Notes under the pieces: model-generated
What the model was told of the DNA's origin: nothing
Database searches by the model: none
The model's input: only the letters and a program-made list of their open reading frames with translations
Position numbers and translations under genes: made by a program
Shown here: positions 24,399 to 33,448 of the stretch, one piece after another
Layout of the letters: each line of letters opens with the position of its first letter
Numbering within the stretch: position 1 is the first letter of the stretch
Assembly (NCBI RefSeq): GCF_010726955.1
Contig: NZ_AP022603.1
Span: forward strand, 2,976,001 to 3,040,000
DNA: 64,000 nt
Reading direction: 5' to 3'
Source of the DNA: Mycolicibacterium fallax
Lineage (GTDB): Bacteria; Actinomycetota; Actinomycetes; Mycobacteriales; Mycobacteriaceae

Positions 24399-26030
24399 AT
24401 GGCGCAATCATTCGATACCGACGGGCGCGGGTTCAGTGCTCGCCAACTGTTTTTCGCCGGTGTGGCGTTCTTCCTGGTCCTGGCGCTGACGATCTTCCTG
24501 CTGGCGCTGCGCTCCAGCGGAAAGTTCGAGAACTACACCCAGATCGTCGCGAACATGGTGAACGTCGGCGACGGCCTGCCGCCGGAGTCCGACGTGAAGT
24601 ACCACGGGATGATCGTCGGCCACGTGAAGAACGTCATCCCCGCGACCGGGGGCGACCCGAACTACGTCAACGTCAACATCGATGCGCGGCACGCCGGCCT
24701 GATCCCGGCGTCGGTGACCGCGCGGGTGATCCCGGCCAACGTGTTCGCGGTGTCGGCGATGGAACTGGTCGGCGGCGACCAGAGCGGCCCGGCCCTGCGC
24801 TCCGGTGACCACATCACCGAGAACACCGAGCTGCCGACGGTGCTGTTCCAGACCACGATCAGCAAGATCCGGGACATGCTGGCGGCCACCGGCCGCGACC
24901 GCGAGGACCGCACCATCGGTGTGCTGGAGGCGGTCCAGGTCGCCACCCAGAACAAGCGGCCCAAGCTGCTGACCGCCGGCGCGCAGCTGCAGCGGATCCT
25001 TGAGGACCTCGACGGCATCGTCGCCCCCGAGCCGGATGACACCACGCTGTCGGCACTGATCAACGCCACCGAGGGGCTGCAGCAGACCGCTCCCGAACTC
25101 GTCGACTCGCTGCACAAGGCGATCCGCCCGATGCAGGTGTTCGTCGAGCAGAAGGCGCAGCTGTCCAACCTGCTGTCCACCGGCCTGAGCAGCGTCGGGC
25201 TGGTCCAGACCTCGATCGCCAACCACAGCGACCAGATGGTGCAGATCACCGGCAACCTGACCCCGGTGTTCGGGGTGCTCGCGCAGAAGTCCGAGCACTT
25301 CGTGCCGGCCTTCCAGAAGCTCAACCAGGTGTCGGAAAAGTTCTTCGACCAGGCCTGGATCCACGAGTACAACATCGTCAACCAGCGGGTCAACCTGTCG
25401 CTGACGCCGACCTACACCTACTCCCGGGCCGACTGCCCGACCTACGGTGAGCTCAAGGGCAACAGCTGCTTCACCGCGCCGACCATCCCGGTGCGCCCGG
25501 ACCTGCCGCAGACGCTGCTGCCGCAGAACTACCAGCCGCCCAAGGACCTGGCGCCACCGCCGGGCACCATCGTGGGGGAGAACGGCAACCTGGTTGCCGT
25601 CGGCCCGCCGCTGATCAACCCCAACCCGAACCTGGCGGACCCGAACCCGCCGCTGCCGCCGGGCTTCACGCCCGCCCCGGCGGTGCCGTTCACCGCCAAC
25701 CCGCAGAACGGCCCGCCGCCGCCGCTGGGCCCGACGGCCCCGGTCGCGCCGGTGGCACCGTCCTGGCTGCATCCCGGACCCCCGCCCGGCCCGGCACCCG
25801 GACCCGCTCCGGCGCCCGGCCCGGCACCGGCACCGGCGGGCTTCCCCGCTGAGGCCGCGCCCGCGTCCTACGGCGGCAACGTCGGCCCGGTCGGCAGCCC
25901 GCAGGAGCGCACCCAGCTCAGCGTGCTGACCGGGGACATCGCCACCCCGGCCACCCAGCTGCTGATGGGTCCGGTCGTCCGGGGCACCACCGTCAACGTC
26001 TCCGCCACCTCCGAGGAGGGCCCCCGATGA
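24399..26030 (+). CDS. MceA (MlaD-domain substrate-binding subunit with long proline-rich tail)
   Basis: 543 residues. One N-terminal membrane span (ARQLFFAGVAFFLVLALTIF) is followed by the MCE/MlaD domain (about residues 40-120, with DVKYHGMIVGHVKNV), and then the long helical Mce_CUP1-type needle region. From about residue 360 the chain becomes Pro/Ala/Gly-rich with many PAPGPAP repeats, up to residue 515. Such tails occur in some MceA/C/F proteins and may cross the peptidoglycan. Mce subunits A-F assemble into a hexameric tube carrying lipids through the periplasm. It starts directly after yrbE-B and overlaps mceB by 4 nt. Confidence 0.93.
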   Translation: MAQSFDTDGRGFSARQLFFAGVAFFLVLALTIFLLALRSSGKFENYTQIVANMVNVGDGLPPESDVKYHGMIVGHVKNVIPATGGDPNYVNVNIDARHAGLIPASVTARVIPANVFAVSAMELVGGDQSGPALRSGDHITENTELPTVLFQTTISKIRDMLAATGRDREDRTIGVLEAVQVATQNKRPKLLTAGAQLQRILEDLDGIVAPEPDDTTLSALINATEGLQQTAPELVDSLHKAIRPMQVFVEQKAQLSNLLSTGLSSVGLVQTSIANHSDQMVQITGNLTPVFGVLAQKSEHFVPAFQKLNQVSEKFFDQAWIHEYNIVNQRVNLSLTPTYTYSRADCPTYGELKGNSCFTAPTIPVRPDLPQTLLPQNYQPPKDLAPPPGTIVGENGNLVAVGPPLINPNPNLADPNPPLPPGFTPAPAVPFTANPQNGPPPPLGPTAPVAPVAPSWLHPGPPPGPAPGPAPAPGPAPAPAGFPAEAAPASYGGNVGPVGSPQERTQLSVLTGDIATPATQLLMGPVVRGTTVNVSATSEEGPR

Positions 26031-27082
26031 AGTTCCGCGGGACGGCCGTGGGTTTGGCCCTCTTTATGGTCATCGCGATGGGCCTGAGCTACACGGTCTA
26101 CGTCACCCTGCGCCGGGATATCGCCGGTAAGACCCAGGAGTACGGCGCCGTCTTCTCCGACGTGTTCGGCCTGCGCGAGGGCGACGACGTCCGGATGGCC
26201 GGCGTCCGGGTCGGCCGGGTGGAGAAGGTCGAACTCGACGGCGACAAGGCCAACGTCCGGTTCGTGGTCCAGGAGGAGCAGAAGCTCTACGGCAACACGG
26301 TCGCCTCGATCGTGTACCAGAACATCGTCGGCCAGCGGTTCCTCGGCCTGACCCGCGGCGGCATCGGCGACACCGCCCCGGTGGAGCCCGGATTCGTGGT
26401 CCCGCTGGCACAGACCGACCCGTCGTTCGACGTCGGCAACCTGCTCAACGGCTACCAGCCGCTGTTCGCCACGCTGGACACCGACGCCGCGGAGAACCTG
26501 ACCCAGGGCATCATCCAGTCCCTGCAGGGCGACACCGGCTCAATCACCGCGCTGGTCACCCAGACCTCCGGAATCGCCGAGACGTTCGCCGGCAAGGACG
26601 AATCTCTCGGCGGCGTGATCACCAGCCTGGACAAGGTGGTCGGCAACATCGCCGGGCAGAACGCCGACCTGGACAAGGTCATCAAGCAGACCAACCAGGT
26701 GGTGTCGAACTTCAACGGCCGGCGCCCGCAGCTGCGCGATTCGATGGGGTCGATCTCTCGGGTGGTCAAGGAAATCGGGATCGCCAGCAGCAATGTCCAG
26801 CCGGATCTGGACCAGCTGATCGGCCGCGAGCCCGGCTTCGTCAGCCACATGGTCTCCATCGAGCCGCAGCTGGCGTTCACCGGCGCGAACCTGCCGCTGA
26901 TGCTCAAGGGCCTGGCCCGGTTCACCGGTGAGGGCGCGTTCGCCCAGATCTACGCCTGCGACCTGAACCTGACCGGGTTCATGCCCGGGTTCAACGACAT
27001 CGTTCCCATCGTCGTCAACGCCGCCACCCCGGGCAGCAAGGCGATGTACACGCCGAGGTGCAGGAGCATGGCCAATGGCTAG
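26027..27082 (+). CDS. MceB
   Basis: A 351-residue Mce-family subunit. It has an N-terminal span (GTAVGLALFMVIAMGLSYTVYV), the MlaD domain (GLREGDDVRMAGVRVGRVEKVEL), then a helical needle region of about 200 residues (QNADLDKVIKQTNQVVSNF) and a short C terminus with two cysteines (IYACDLN, YTPRCRS) that may form a disulfide. It has no proline tail. ATG overlaps the mceA stop, and the 3' end overlaps mceC by 8 nt. It is part of the six-subunit lipid tunnel. Confidence 0.93.
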   Translation: MKFRGTAVGLALFMVIAMGLSYTVYVTLRRDIAGKTQEYGAVFSDVFGLREGDDVRMAGVRVGRVEKVELDGDKANVRFVVQEEQKLYGNTVASIVYQNIVGQRFLGLTRGGIGDTAPVEPGFVVPLAQTDPSFDVGNLLNGYQPLFATLDTDAAENLTQGIIQSLQGDTGSITALVTQTSGIAETFAGKDESLGGVITSLDKVVGNIAGQNADLDKVIKQTNQVVSNFNGRRPQLRDSMGSISRVVKEIGIASSNVQPDLDQLIGREPGFVSHMVSIEPQLAFTGANLPLMLKGLARFTGEGAFAQIYACDLNLTGFMPGFNDIVPIVVNAATPGSKAMYTPRCRSMANG

Positions 27083-28097
27083 GGAAAAGACCCTGGAGGA
27101 CCGCAACCGCACGGTCCTCGGCCTGATCGCGCTGGGCGTGACGGGAGTGCTGGTCGGGGCCATGCTGCTGGTCGGCGCGCTGGGCCTGGGCTACCGGACC
27201 ATCACCGCGCAGTTCAGCCAGGCGGGCGCGCTGATGCCCGGCAACCCGATCACGGTGGCCGGCATCGAGGTCGGCAACGTGAAGTCGATGAAGCTGATGG
27301 GCGACCACGTCGAGGCCAAGCTGAAGGTTCGCGACGACGTCAAGCTGGGCAAGGACACCCGGGCGATCATCAAGATCACCACGATCCTGGGTGCCCGCTA
27401 CCTGTCGTTGGAGCCCGCCGGTGAGGGTGAGCTGGAGAACGGCAACATCCCGATCGAGCAGACCGAACCGCCCTACGACCTGCAGGCGGCGCTGACCGAC
27501 ATCACCCACAACTACCAGGACTTCAACACCGAGCAGCTGTCCCAGTCGATCGGCGTGCTGGGCAAGCAGCTCAAGACGCTGCCGCCGGTGGTGCCGCAGG
27601 CGATGGACAACATCCACACCCTGTCCGGGATCATCGGAGACCGCCGCGACCAGATCGGCTCGCTGCTCAAGACCACCCAGACGGTCACCAACACGCTGCG
27701 CAGCCAGCAGGCCAACATCGGCAACCTGGTCCGGCAGGGTCAGGAGTTCGTCGGTGAGTTCGTGGCCCGCCGGGCCGCCTTCCACGCCATGATGTCCTCG
27801 CTGACCAAGCTGATGACCACGCTGGATTCCACGGTGATCGGTAACCGCGCGCCGCTGGAGAAGCTGCTCGCCGATTTGGACAGCCTGACCGGGATGCTCG
27901 CCCAGCACGACGACATGCTCAGCAACATCCTGCAGATCGCCCCCGTCACGGTCCGCGGCCTGGCCAACTCCACCGGAACCGGCAACGCCATCGACCTGAA
28001 CATCTCCAACGGCATCATGAATGACTCCTGGATGTGCGCCATCAGCGGTCGGGCCAAGCAGTTCGGCATGATCCAGTACTTCAAGGACTGCAAATGA
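27075..28097 (+). CDS. MceC
   Basis: 340 residues. It has an N-terminal span (VLGLIALGVTGVLVGAMLLVGA), an MlaD domain (QAGALMPGNPITVAGIEVGNV), and a helical region with regular Leu/Gln/Asn heptads (about residues 130-300) for the coiled needle. The C terminus SGRAKQFGMIQYFKDCK has the paired cysteines seen in Mce proteins. Unlike many MceC proteins it lacks a proline-rich tail. It overlaps mceB and mceD by 8 and 4 nt. Confidence 0.93.
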   Translation: MAREKTLEDRNRTVLGLIALGVTGVLVGAMLLVGALGLGYRTITAQFSQAGALMPGNPITVAGIEVGNVKSMKLMGDHVEAKLKVRDDVKLGKDTRAIIKITTILGARYLSLEPAGEGELENGNIPIEQTEPPYDLQAALTDITHNYQDFNTEQLSQSIGVLGKQLKTLPPVVPQAMDNIHTLSGIIGDRRDQIGSLLKTTQTVTNTLRSQQANIGNLVRQGQEFVGEFVARRAAFHAMMSSLTKLMTTLDSTVIGNRAPLEKLLADLDSLTGMLAQHDDMLSNILQIAPVTVRGLANSTGTGNAIDLNISNGIMNDSWMCAISGRAKQFGMIQYFKDCK

Positions 28098-29212
28098 GTA
28101 GCGGACGCAAGCGGTTGACGGTGATCGCCGCGCTGATCGCGGTGGTCGCCCTGGTGGTGGTCGGCGTGGTGATCAAAGAGGTCCGCGACCGGGTGAACAC
28201 CATGCACCTGACCGCCAATTTCGCCAGCGCCTCGGGTGTGTTCGTCGACAACATCGTCTCGGTGCTGGGCATGCCGGTCGGCCGGGTCACCGAGGTGAAC
28301 CCGCGCAACGGCTACGTCGAGGTCAAGTTCACCGTCGACGGCGACGTGAAGCTGCCCAAGGACGTCGAGGCGGTCACGCTGCAGACCGCGATCCTGACCG
28401 ACCGTCAGATCGAGCTCACCCCGGTCTACACCGCGGGCGAGACGCTGGCCGACGGCGACACCATCGACATGAGCCGGACCCACGTCCCGGTCGAGTTCAA
28501 CGAGGTCCTCGCGACGCTGGACAAGCTGGCCGCCTCGCTGGCCGGCAACCCCGACGGCACCGGACCGGTGTACGACGTGGTGAACAACACCGCGGCCGTC
28601 CTGGACGGCAACGGCGAGAAGATCAAGTCGGCGCTCGGGGAGCTGTCCACCGCGCTGCGGCTGTCGGGCGACCGCGGCGGGCAGACCAAGGAACAGACCC
28701 AGACCATCGTCAAGAACGTGAACTCGCTGTTCAGCGCGGCCAACGACAACGATGCGCTGCTGCGCCAGTTCGGCTCGTCGGTCCGCCAGCTCACCGACAT
28801 CCTGGCCGACGAGGACCTGGGTTCGGGCACCACCGGTCGCAAGATCAACGACGTCCTGACCCAGGCCGCCGAGATCATCGCCAACAACCGCGAGCACATC
28901 AAGACGATCGTCAACAACGGTGACGTCATCGCCGACACCACGGTCTTCCGCAAGCGGGAGCTGGAGGAGTTCCTCGACGTGCTGCCGCTGACCCTGGAGA
29001 ACGTCTACAACACCATCGACCGGCAGAACGGCAACCTGCGGATTCGCCTGATGACCGATCGGGTGCTGTTCGAGACCCAGCACATCAAGGAGATGTGCAA
29101 CATCCTGCGGCTTCGCCAGCTCGGCTGCAGTACCGGAACGATCGCCGACTTCGGGCCGGACTTCGGCCTGACCTATGTTCTGGACGGAATGTCAATGATG
29201 GGGCAGAAGTGA
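28094..29212 (+). CDS. MceD
   Basis: 372 residues counted from ATG 28094, which overlaps the mceC stop. It has an N-terminal span (LTVIAALIAVVALVVVGVVI), an MlaD domain (SASGVFVDNIVSVLGMPVGRV) and a long helical region with KEQTQTIVKNVNSLFSAAND. The C terminus carries CNILRLRQLGC, a likely disulfide. The TGATG junction with mceE shows tight coupling. Confidence 0.93.
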   Translation: MSSGRKRLTVIAALIAVVALVVVGVVIKEVRDRVNTMHLTANFASASGVFVDNIVSVLGMPVGRVTEVNPRNGYVEVKFTVDGDVKLPKDVEAVTLQTAILTDRQIELTPVYTAGETLADGDTIDMSRTHVPVEFNEVLATLDKLAASLAGNPDGTGPVYDVVNNTAAVLDGNGEKIKSALGELSTALRLSGDRGGQTKEQTQTIVKNVNSLFSAANDNDALLRQFGSSVRQLTDILADEDLGSGTTGRKINDVLTQAAEIIANNREHIKTIVNNGDVIADTTVFRKRELEEFLDVLPLTLENVYNTIDRQNGNLRIRLMTDRVLFETQHIKEMCNILRLRQLGCSTGTIADFGPDFGLTYVLDGMSMMGQK

Positions 29213-30579
29213 TGGCCCGGCGCGCGGTCGCCGGCCGCCGGAACCGGGTCGCCATCGCAGCATTGGTGGCGGGGGTCTGCGTCTCCACCGCCGGCTGCGG
29301 CGGCATCGAGAGCATGCCGCTGCCCCGGCCCGGCATGACCAGCGGCGGTGGCTACCTGATCAACGCCACCTTCGACAACGCACTGAACCTGCCCGCCTAC
29401 GCCAAGGTGCGGGTCAACGGCGCCGACATCGGTTCACTGGAATCGATGCGGGCGGAGAACTACGAGGCCATCACCACGCTGCGGATCGACGACGGCGTCG
29501 AACTGCCGAAGGGCACCACCGCCGAACTGCGCTCGGCCACCCCGCTCGGTGACGTCTTCGTCGCGCTGCACCCGCCAACCGACCCGGCCCCGGGTACCCC
29601 GCTGCTCAAGGACGGCGACGCGATCGAGCGCAAGGACACCGCGTCGGCGGCTACCGTCGAATCGATCCTGAGCTCGGCGGCACTGCTGGTCAACGGCGGT
29701 GCGATACAGAACATGACCAACATCGTCAACGGTTTCGGCCGGGCGACCGGGGACAAGGGCGAGGCGCTCGGGAACCTGATCAGCCAGACCAACCAGACGC
29801 TGGGCAAGCTGAACGCCCGGTCGGGGCAGATCAAGCAGGCCATGGGTCAGACCGAGGCGCTGGCCCTGGCGATCGAGGGTAAGAACACCGAGATCACCGA
29901 CGTGCTGCGGGAGGCCGGCCCGGCCACCGCGGTGCTGCGCGACAACACCAGCCAGATCATGGACCTGGTGGTGCTGACCGGCGCGACCACCCGCGAGCTG
30001 GAGAAGTTCCCGTCGATCGGCGGCACCGACACCAGCGGCCGCAGCATGGTCGCGGACCTGTCCACCATCGCCGGGGCCTGGAACGACGTGGCGACGGCGC
30101 CGGGCACCGACCTGTACGGCCTGAACCGGCTGATGGCGCCGGTGATCAAGTCCACGCCGAGCAACGCGCTGTCGGTGCGGACCAGCATCGACCGGCTGAT
30201 CCTCGGGCACATCCCGGACATCGGGTTCCCCGGCGACCTCGGCTACCACGGCCCGAAGTGGAATAACTTCCAGCAGCTCGTCGGCGCGTTCAAGTACACG
30301 CTGTGGCGGCTGCAGGAGCGGATCGTCGGCAAGGGTCCGGACGTCCCGCAGGTTCCGGTGATCCCCAGCCCGACCGAACCGGACGTGCTGATCCCGGCGC
30401 CGCAGGGACCGCCGCCCGGACCGGCGCCCGCGCCGCCGGCCGACGCCGTCGGACCGGTCAATGGTGTTGCCCCGGCGCCCGGCGTCGAGGCGCCGGCACC
30501 CGGTCAAACCGTCGTCGCACCGGCTCACGGCGTCGCCCCGGCGCCCGGGCCGGGCCCGGCCCCGGAGGCAGGACAGTGA
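29212..30579 (+). CDS. MceE lipoprotein
   Basis: 455 residues from ATG 29212. A twin-basic signal peptide (RRNRVAIAALVAGVCVSTAGC) ends in a lipobox (STAGC), so the subunit is a lipid-anchored MceE (LprK-type). The MlaD domain is NLPAYAKVRVNGADIGSL. The helical region follows to about residue 370. The last 85 residues are Pro/Ala/Gly-rich with PAPG repeats, like the MceA tail. It overlaps mceD and mceF starts by 1-4 nt. Confidence 0.93.
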   Translation: MARRAVAGRRNRVAIAALVAGVCVSTAGCGGIESMPLPRPGMTSGGGYLINATFDNALNLPAYAKVRVNGADIGSLESMRAENYEAITTLRIDDGVELPKGTTAELRSATPLGDVFVALHPPTDPAPGTPLLKDGDAIERKDTASAATVESILSSAALLVNGGAIQNMTNIVNGFGRATGDKGEALGNLISQTNQTLGKLNARSGQIKQAMGQTEALALAIEGKNTEITDVLREAGPATAVLRDNTSQIMDLVVLTGATTRELEKFPSIGGTDTSGRSMVADLSTIAGAWNDVATAPGTDLYGLNRLMAPVIKSTPSNALSVRTSIDRLILGHIPDIGFPGDLGYHGPKWNNFQQLVGAFKYTLWRLQERIVGKGPDVPQVPVIPSPTEPDVLIPAPQGPPPGPAPAPPADAVGPVNGVAPAPGVEAPAPGQTVVAPAHGVAPAPGPGPAPEAGQ

Positions 30580-31844
30580 TCGGCAAGATCGCCGACGGCG
30601 TCGTCGGCACCGTCCGCTACGGCTACGCGAAGAAGACCTGGCTCTCCTCGGCCGCACTGCTGCTGGTGCTGGCGCTGTCGATGGGCTGGATCATGGTCAA
30701 CGCGCTGCGGTTCAACCCGTTCGTGCGGACCTACGACGTGAAGGTGGAGCTGCAGGGCTCCGGCGGCCTGCTGATCAACCAGGACGTCACCTACCACGGC
30801 GTGCAGATCGGCCGGATCGAGGACCTGACGCTGGACCCCGACGGCGTCAACGCGAACGTCCGGCTGGAATCGGCGGTGAAGATCCCGGCCGAGACCAAGG
30901 TGCGGGTGTCCGGACTGTCCGCCGCCGGTGAGCAGTTCCTGGACTTCTACTCCGACACGCCGAACACCGACGCCGGCTACAACGGCCCGTTCCTGGAGGA
31001 CGGCAGCGTCATCTCCCGCGACCGGGCGACCCTGCCGGTCACCCTGGCCGAACTGTTGGCCAACGGCGACGGGCTGTCCCGCCAGCTGTCGGTGGAGAAG
31101 ACCAAGATCATCCGCAAGGAACTCAGCCTGAGCCCGGAGGGCCCGGAGAAGCTCGCCGACATCATCGACGGCGGCACCTTCCTGCTGGCGACGCTGGACG
31201 GCGTGCTGCCGGAGACCTCCAAGACGCTGCGGACCAGCCGGATCGCGCTGGATCTGATCGGTGACAAGAACGCCGGCCTGAAGGCCGCCGCCAACAACAT
31301 CGACAGCACCATGACCGGTGCGGACAAGATGCGCGACGGCTACCGCCGGCTGCTGGCCCAGACCCCGGCCACCCTCGGCCAGGTCGATGCGGTGATCAAC
31401 GACAACTCCGACACCATGGTGCAGTTGCTGGGCAACACCGCGACCATCTCGCAGGTGATGTACCTGCGGGTGCCGGCGCTGAACTCGATCTGGACCGAGT
31501 ACCGCGGGTCGCTGATGGACGCGATCGGCTCCACCATGCACGACAGCGGCGTCTGGGTGAACCTGGACATCTACCCGCGCTACGCCTGTGACTACGGCAC
31601 GCCGCGGCTGCCACCGTCCGCGGCGGACTACCCGGAGCCGTTCCTGTACACGTACTGCCGCGACGACGATCCGGCCGTGCTGATCCGCGGTGCCAAGAAC
31701 GCGCCGCGGCCCGCGGGGGACGACACCGCCGGTCCGCCGGTCGGCGCCGACCTGGGCAAGCAGTCGGATCCGACGCCCAAGGGCCGGTACTCCGTGCCGA
31801 CCGATTACGGCGGCCCGACGCTGCCCATCGAGCCGCCGCGCTAG
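30576..31844 (+). CDS. MceF
   Basis: 422 residues from GTG 30576, overlapping the mceE stop in GTGA. The open frame reaches upstream inside mceE, but only this start gives the normal Mce N terminus. It has an N-terminal span (LSSAALLLVLALSMGWIMVN), an MlaD domain (LINQDVTYHGVQIGRIEDL), a helical needle, and a C terminus with YACDYGTPRLPP and YTYCRDDD. It is the last Mce subunit of the operon, and the Mce-associated gene follows after 37 nt. Confidence 0.93.
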   Translation: MIGKIADGVVGTVRYGYAKKTWLSSAALLLVLALSMGWIMVNALRFNPFVRTYDVKVELQGSGGLLINQDVTYHGVQIGRIEDLTLDPDGVNANVRLESAVKIPAETKVRVSGLSAAGEQFLDFYSDTPNTDAGYNGPFLEDGSVISRDRATLPVTLAELLANGDGLSRQLSVEKTKIIRKELSLSPEGPEKLADIIDGGTFLLATLDGVLPETSKTLRTSRIALDLIGDKNAGLKAAANNIDSTMTGADKMRDGYRRLLAQTPATLGQVDAVINDNSDTMVQLLGNTATISQVMYLRVPALNSIWTEYRGSLMDAIGSTMHDSGVWVNLDIYPRYACDYGTPRLPPSAADYPEPFLYTYCRDDDPAVLIRGAKNAPRPAGDDTAGPPVGADLGKQSDPTPKGRYSVPTDYGGPTLPIEPPR

Positions 31845-31881
31845 CGCGGGCTCGGTTACCCATCCGCAAGGAGCATGATTG

Positions 31882-32625
31882 ATGGTCGTGACGACCAAAA
31901 AGAATTCCGACGAACCGAGCGAGGACGCCGAGGCCATCGCGGAGGAGACGGTCGAGGTGGTTCTCTCCAAGGACGAACCCCCGGTCTCCGAGGGCGTGGT
32001 GGACGAGGGTGATGTCGCTGAGGGCGAGGACATCGAGGCCGCCGAGGAGGCCGCCGACGCCGAGGTCGACGAGTACGCCGACGCCGATGTGCCGGTCGGC
32101 GGCGACCTGGACTGGGTCGGCGGCGAGCCGGCCGGCACCTCCCGCGGGCTGAAGGGCTGGCTGCTGGTCGGCGGGCTGGCGGTGCTGGTGACCGCGCTGC
32201 TGATCTCCACCGGCGTGCTGGGCTGGCTGCAGTGGCAGAGCTACCATCTCAACAAGGAACGCGAGGAGCTCAACCGGGCGGCCGCCTCGTACGCGCTGGT
32301 GCTGACCAGCATCGACTCCAACAACATCAACGAGAACTTCGACGCGGTGCTCGACGGCGCCACCGGCGAGTTCAAGGACATGTATTCGGAGTCCAGCGAG
32401 AAGCTGCGCCAGCTGCTCGTCGACAACAAGGCCTCCGCGCACGGCCAGGTGGTCGAGTCCGCGGTGCAGTCCGTCGGCGACGGCGAGGGCGTGGTCCTGC
32501 TGTTCATCGACCAGGCGGTGTCCAACACCAACGTGCCGGATCCGCGGCTGGACCGCAGCCGGATGAAGATGACCATGAAGTACGTCGACGGCCGCTGGCG
32601 GGCCAGCAAGGTCGAACTTCCCTAA
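31882..32625 (+). CDS. Mce-associated membrane protein (Mas-type)
   Basis: 247 residues. It has a very acidic N terminus (about 90 residues of Glu/Asp/Ala), one membrane span (LLVGGLAVLVTALLISTGVL), and then an extracytoplasmic domain of about 140 residues resembling NTF2-like Mce-associated proteins (AASYALVLTSIDSNNINENF, ending RWRASKVELP). Such proteins stabilise Mce complexes. AAGGAG precedes ATG 31882 by 8 nt; a TTG at 31879 is possible. It is in the same transcript direction and tightly spaced after mceF. Confidence 0.9.
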   Translation: MVVTTKKNSDEPSEDAEAIAEETVEVVLSKDEPPVSEGVVDEGDVAEGEDIEAAEEAADAEVDEYADADVPVGGDLDWVGGEPAGTSRGLKGWLLVGGLAVLVTALLISTGVLGWLQWQSYHLNKEREELNRAAASYALVLTSIDSNNINENFDAVLDGATGEFKDMYSESSEKLRQLLVDNKASAHGQVVESAVQSVGDGEGVVLLFIDQAVSNTNVPDPRLDRSRMKMTMKYVDGRWRASKVELP

Positions 32626-32649
32626 CCGGCCCGAAGGGGGTTGAACAGC

Positions 32650-33441
32650 GTGCATATCGGCAAAGTTTTCGGAGCGGCCGCCATCACGGTGGCCACGGCA
32701 TTGAGTTCGGCGCCGCTGGCGTCGGCGTCGGTGGAATCGTTCTGCGGGGAGATCGGCGGCGGCTGGGACGGCGCGTACTGCCACACCACCGCGCCGTCGC
32801 CGCGCAAGGCGGTCCGCGACATCAAGCTGGCGTTGCCGGGCGATCTGCTGGACAACCCGACGACCGGGACGGTGCTCAAGGACTACCTGCGCAACCTGAT
32901 GAACAACTGGCGGGACGCGGCGGGCAAGATGGCCGCCGACAGCTTCGCCGAGGAGAACTTCCAGACGTTCCAGCACGGCCCGGCGCTGTCCACGGTGTTC
33001 CACGAGAGCTACCACGCCGACGGCCCGTTCCCGGCGAACGCCTACCGCACGTTCACCTTCGACATGGCCCAGGGCCGCCGGCTGATGCTGGCCGACATCA
33101 TGAAGCCGGGCCTGGACCCGCTGGTGACGCTGCCGCCGCTGGTGCACCCGTTCCTGATCCCCGCGCTGGACGCCGCGCCGCCCGGGCACACCCCGGGGAC
33201 GTACCCGTTCGTCGCGGACCGCTGGACGCCGGACAAGGTGTTCTCCGGGGCCTACCGGGCCTGGGCGCTGACCCCCGACGAGCTGATCCTGTACCTGCCG
33301 GACTACCCGGTGCCGCGGGACACCCCGGTCGACTACAACCCGCAGATCATGCAGTGGTCGATGGATGGCGGCACCGTGCAGGTGCACGTGCCGCTGGGCG
33401 CCCTGGCCGGGGTGCTGAAGCCGGAGTACGGCGGGTCCTGA
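32650..33441 (+). CDS. Secreted protein with DUF3298/RsiV-like domain, mce-operon tail gene
   Basis: About 263 residues. A signal peptide (IGKVFGAAAITVATALSSAP then LASAS) precedes a mature part with one Cys pair (SFCGEIGGGWDGAYCHT), DNPTTGTVLKDYLRNLM, a PPNA-like repeat region, and DYNPQIMQWSMDGGTVQVHV at the end. This is the DUF3298/RsiV fold seen in several mycobacterial secreted proteins of unknown function. GTG 32650 has GAAGGGGG at proper distance; TTG 32641 in the same frame is an alternative. The gap from the Mce-associated gene is short, so it is probably co-transcribed. Confidence 0.8.
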   Translation: MHIGKVFGAAAITVATALSSAPLASASVESFCGEIGGGWDGAYCHTTAPSPRKAVRDIKLALPGDLLDNPTTGTVLKDYLRNLMNNWRDAAGKMAADSFAEENFQTFQHGPALSTVFHESYHADGPFPANAYRTFTFDMAQGRRLMLADIMKPGLDPLVTLPPLVHPFLIPALDAAPPGHTPGTYPFVADRWTPDKVFSGAYRAWALTPDELILYLPDYPVPRDTPVDYNPQIMQWSMDGGTVQVHVPLGALAGVLKPEYGGS

Positions 33442-33448
33442 GCCCCGG

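Noticed and set aside
22652..33441. Assignment of the mce operon to mce4 (cholesterol import)
   Set aside because: YrbE sequences do not look like the YrbE4 type that I remember and no cholesterol-catabolic genes are nearby; operon number left open.
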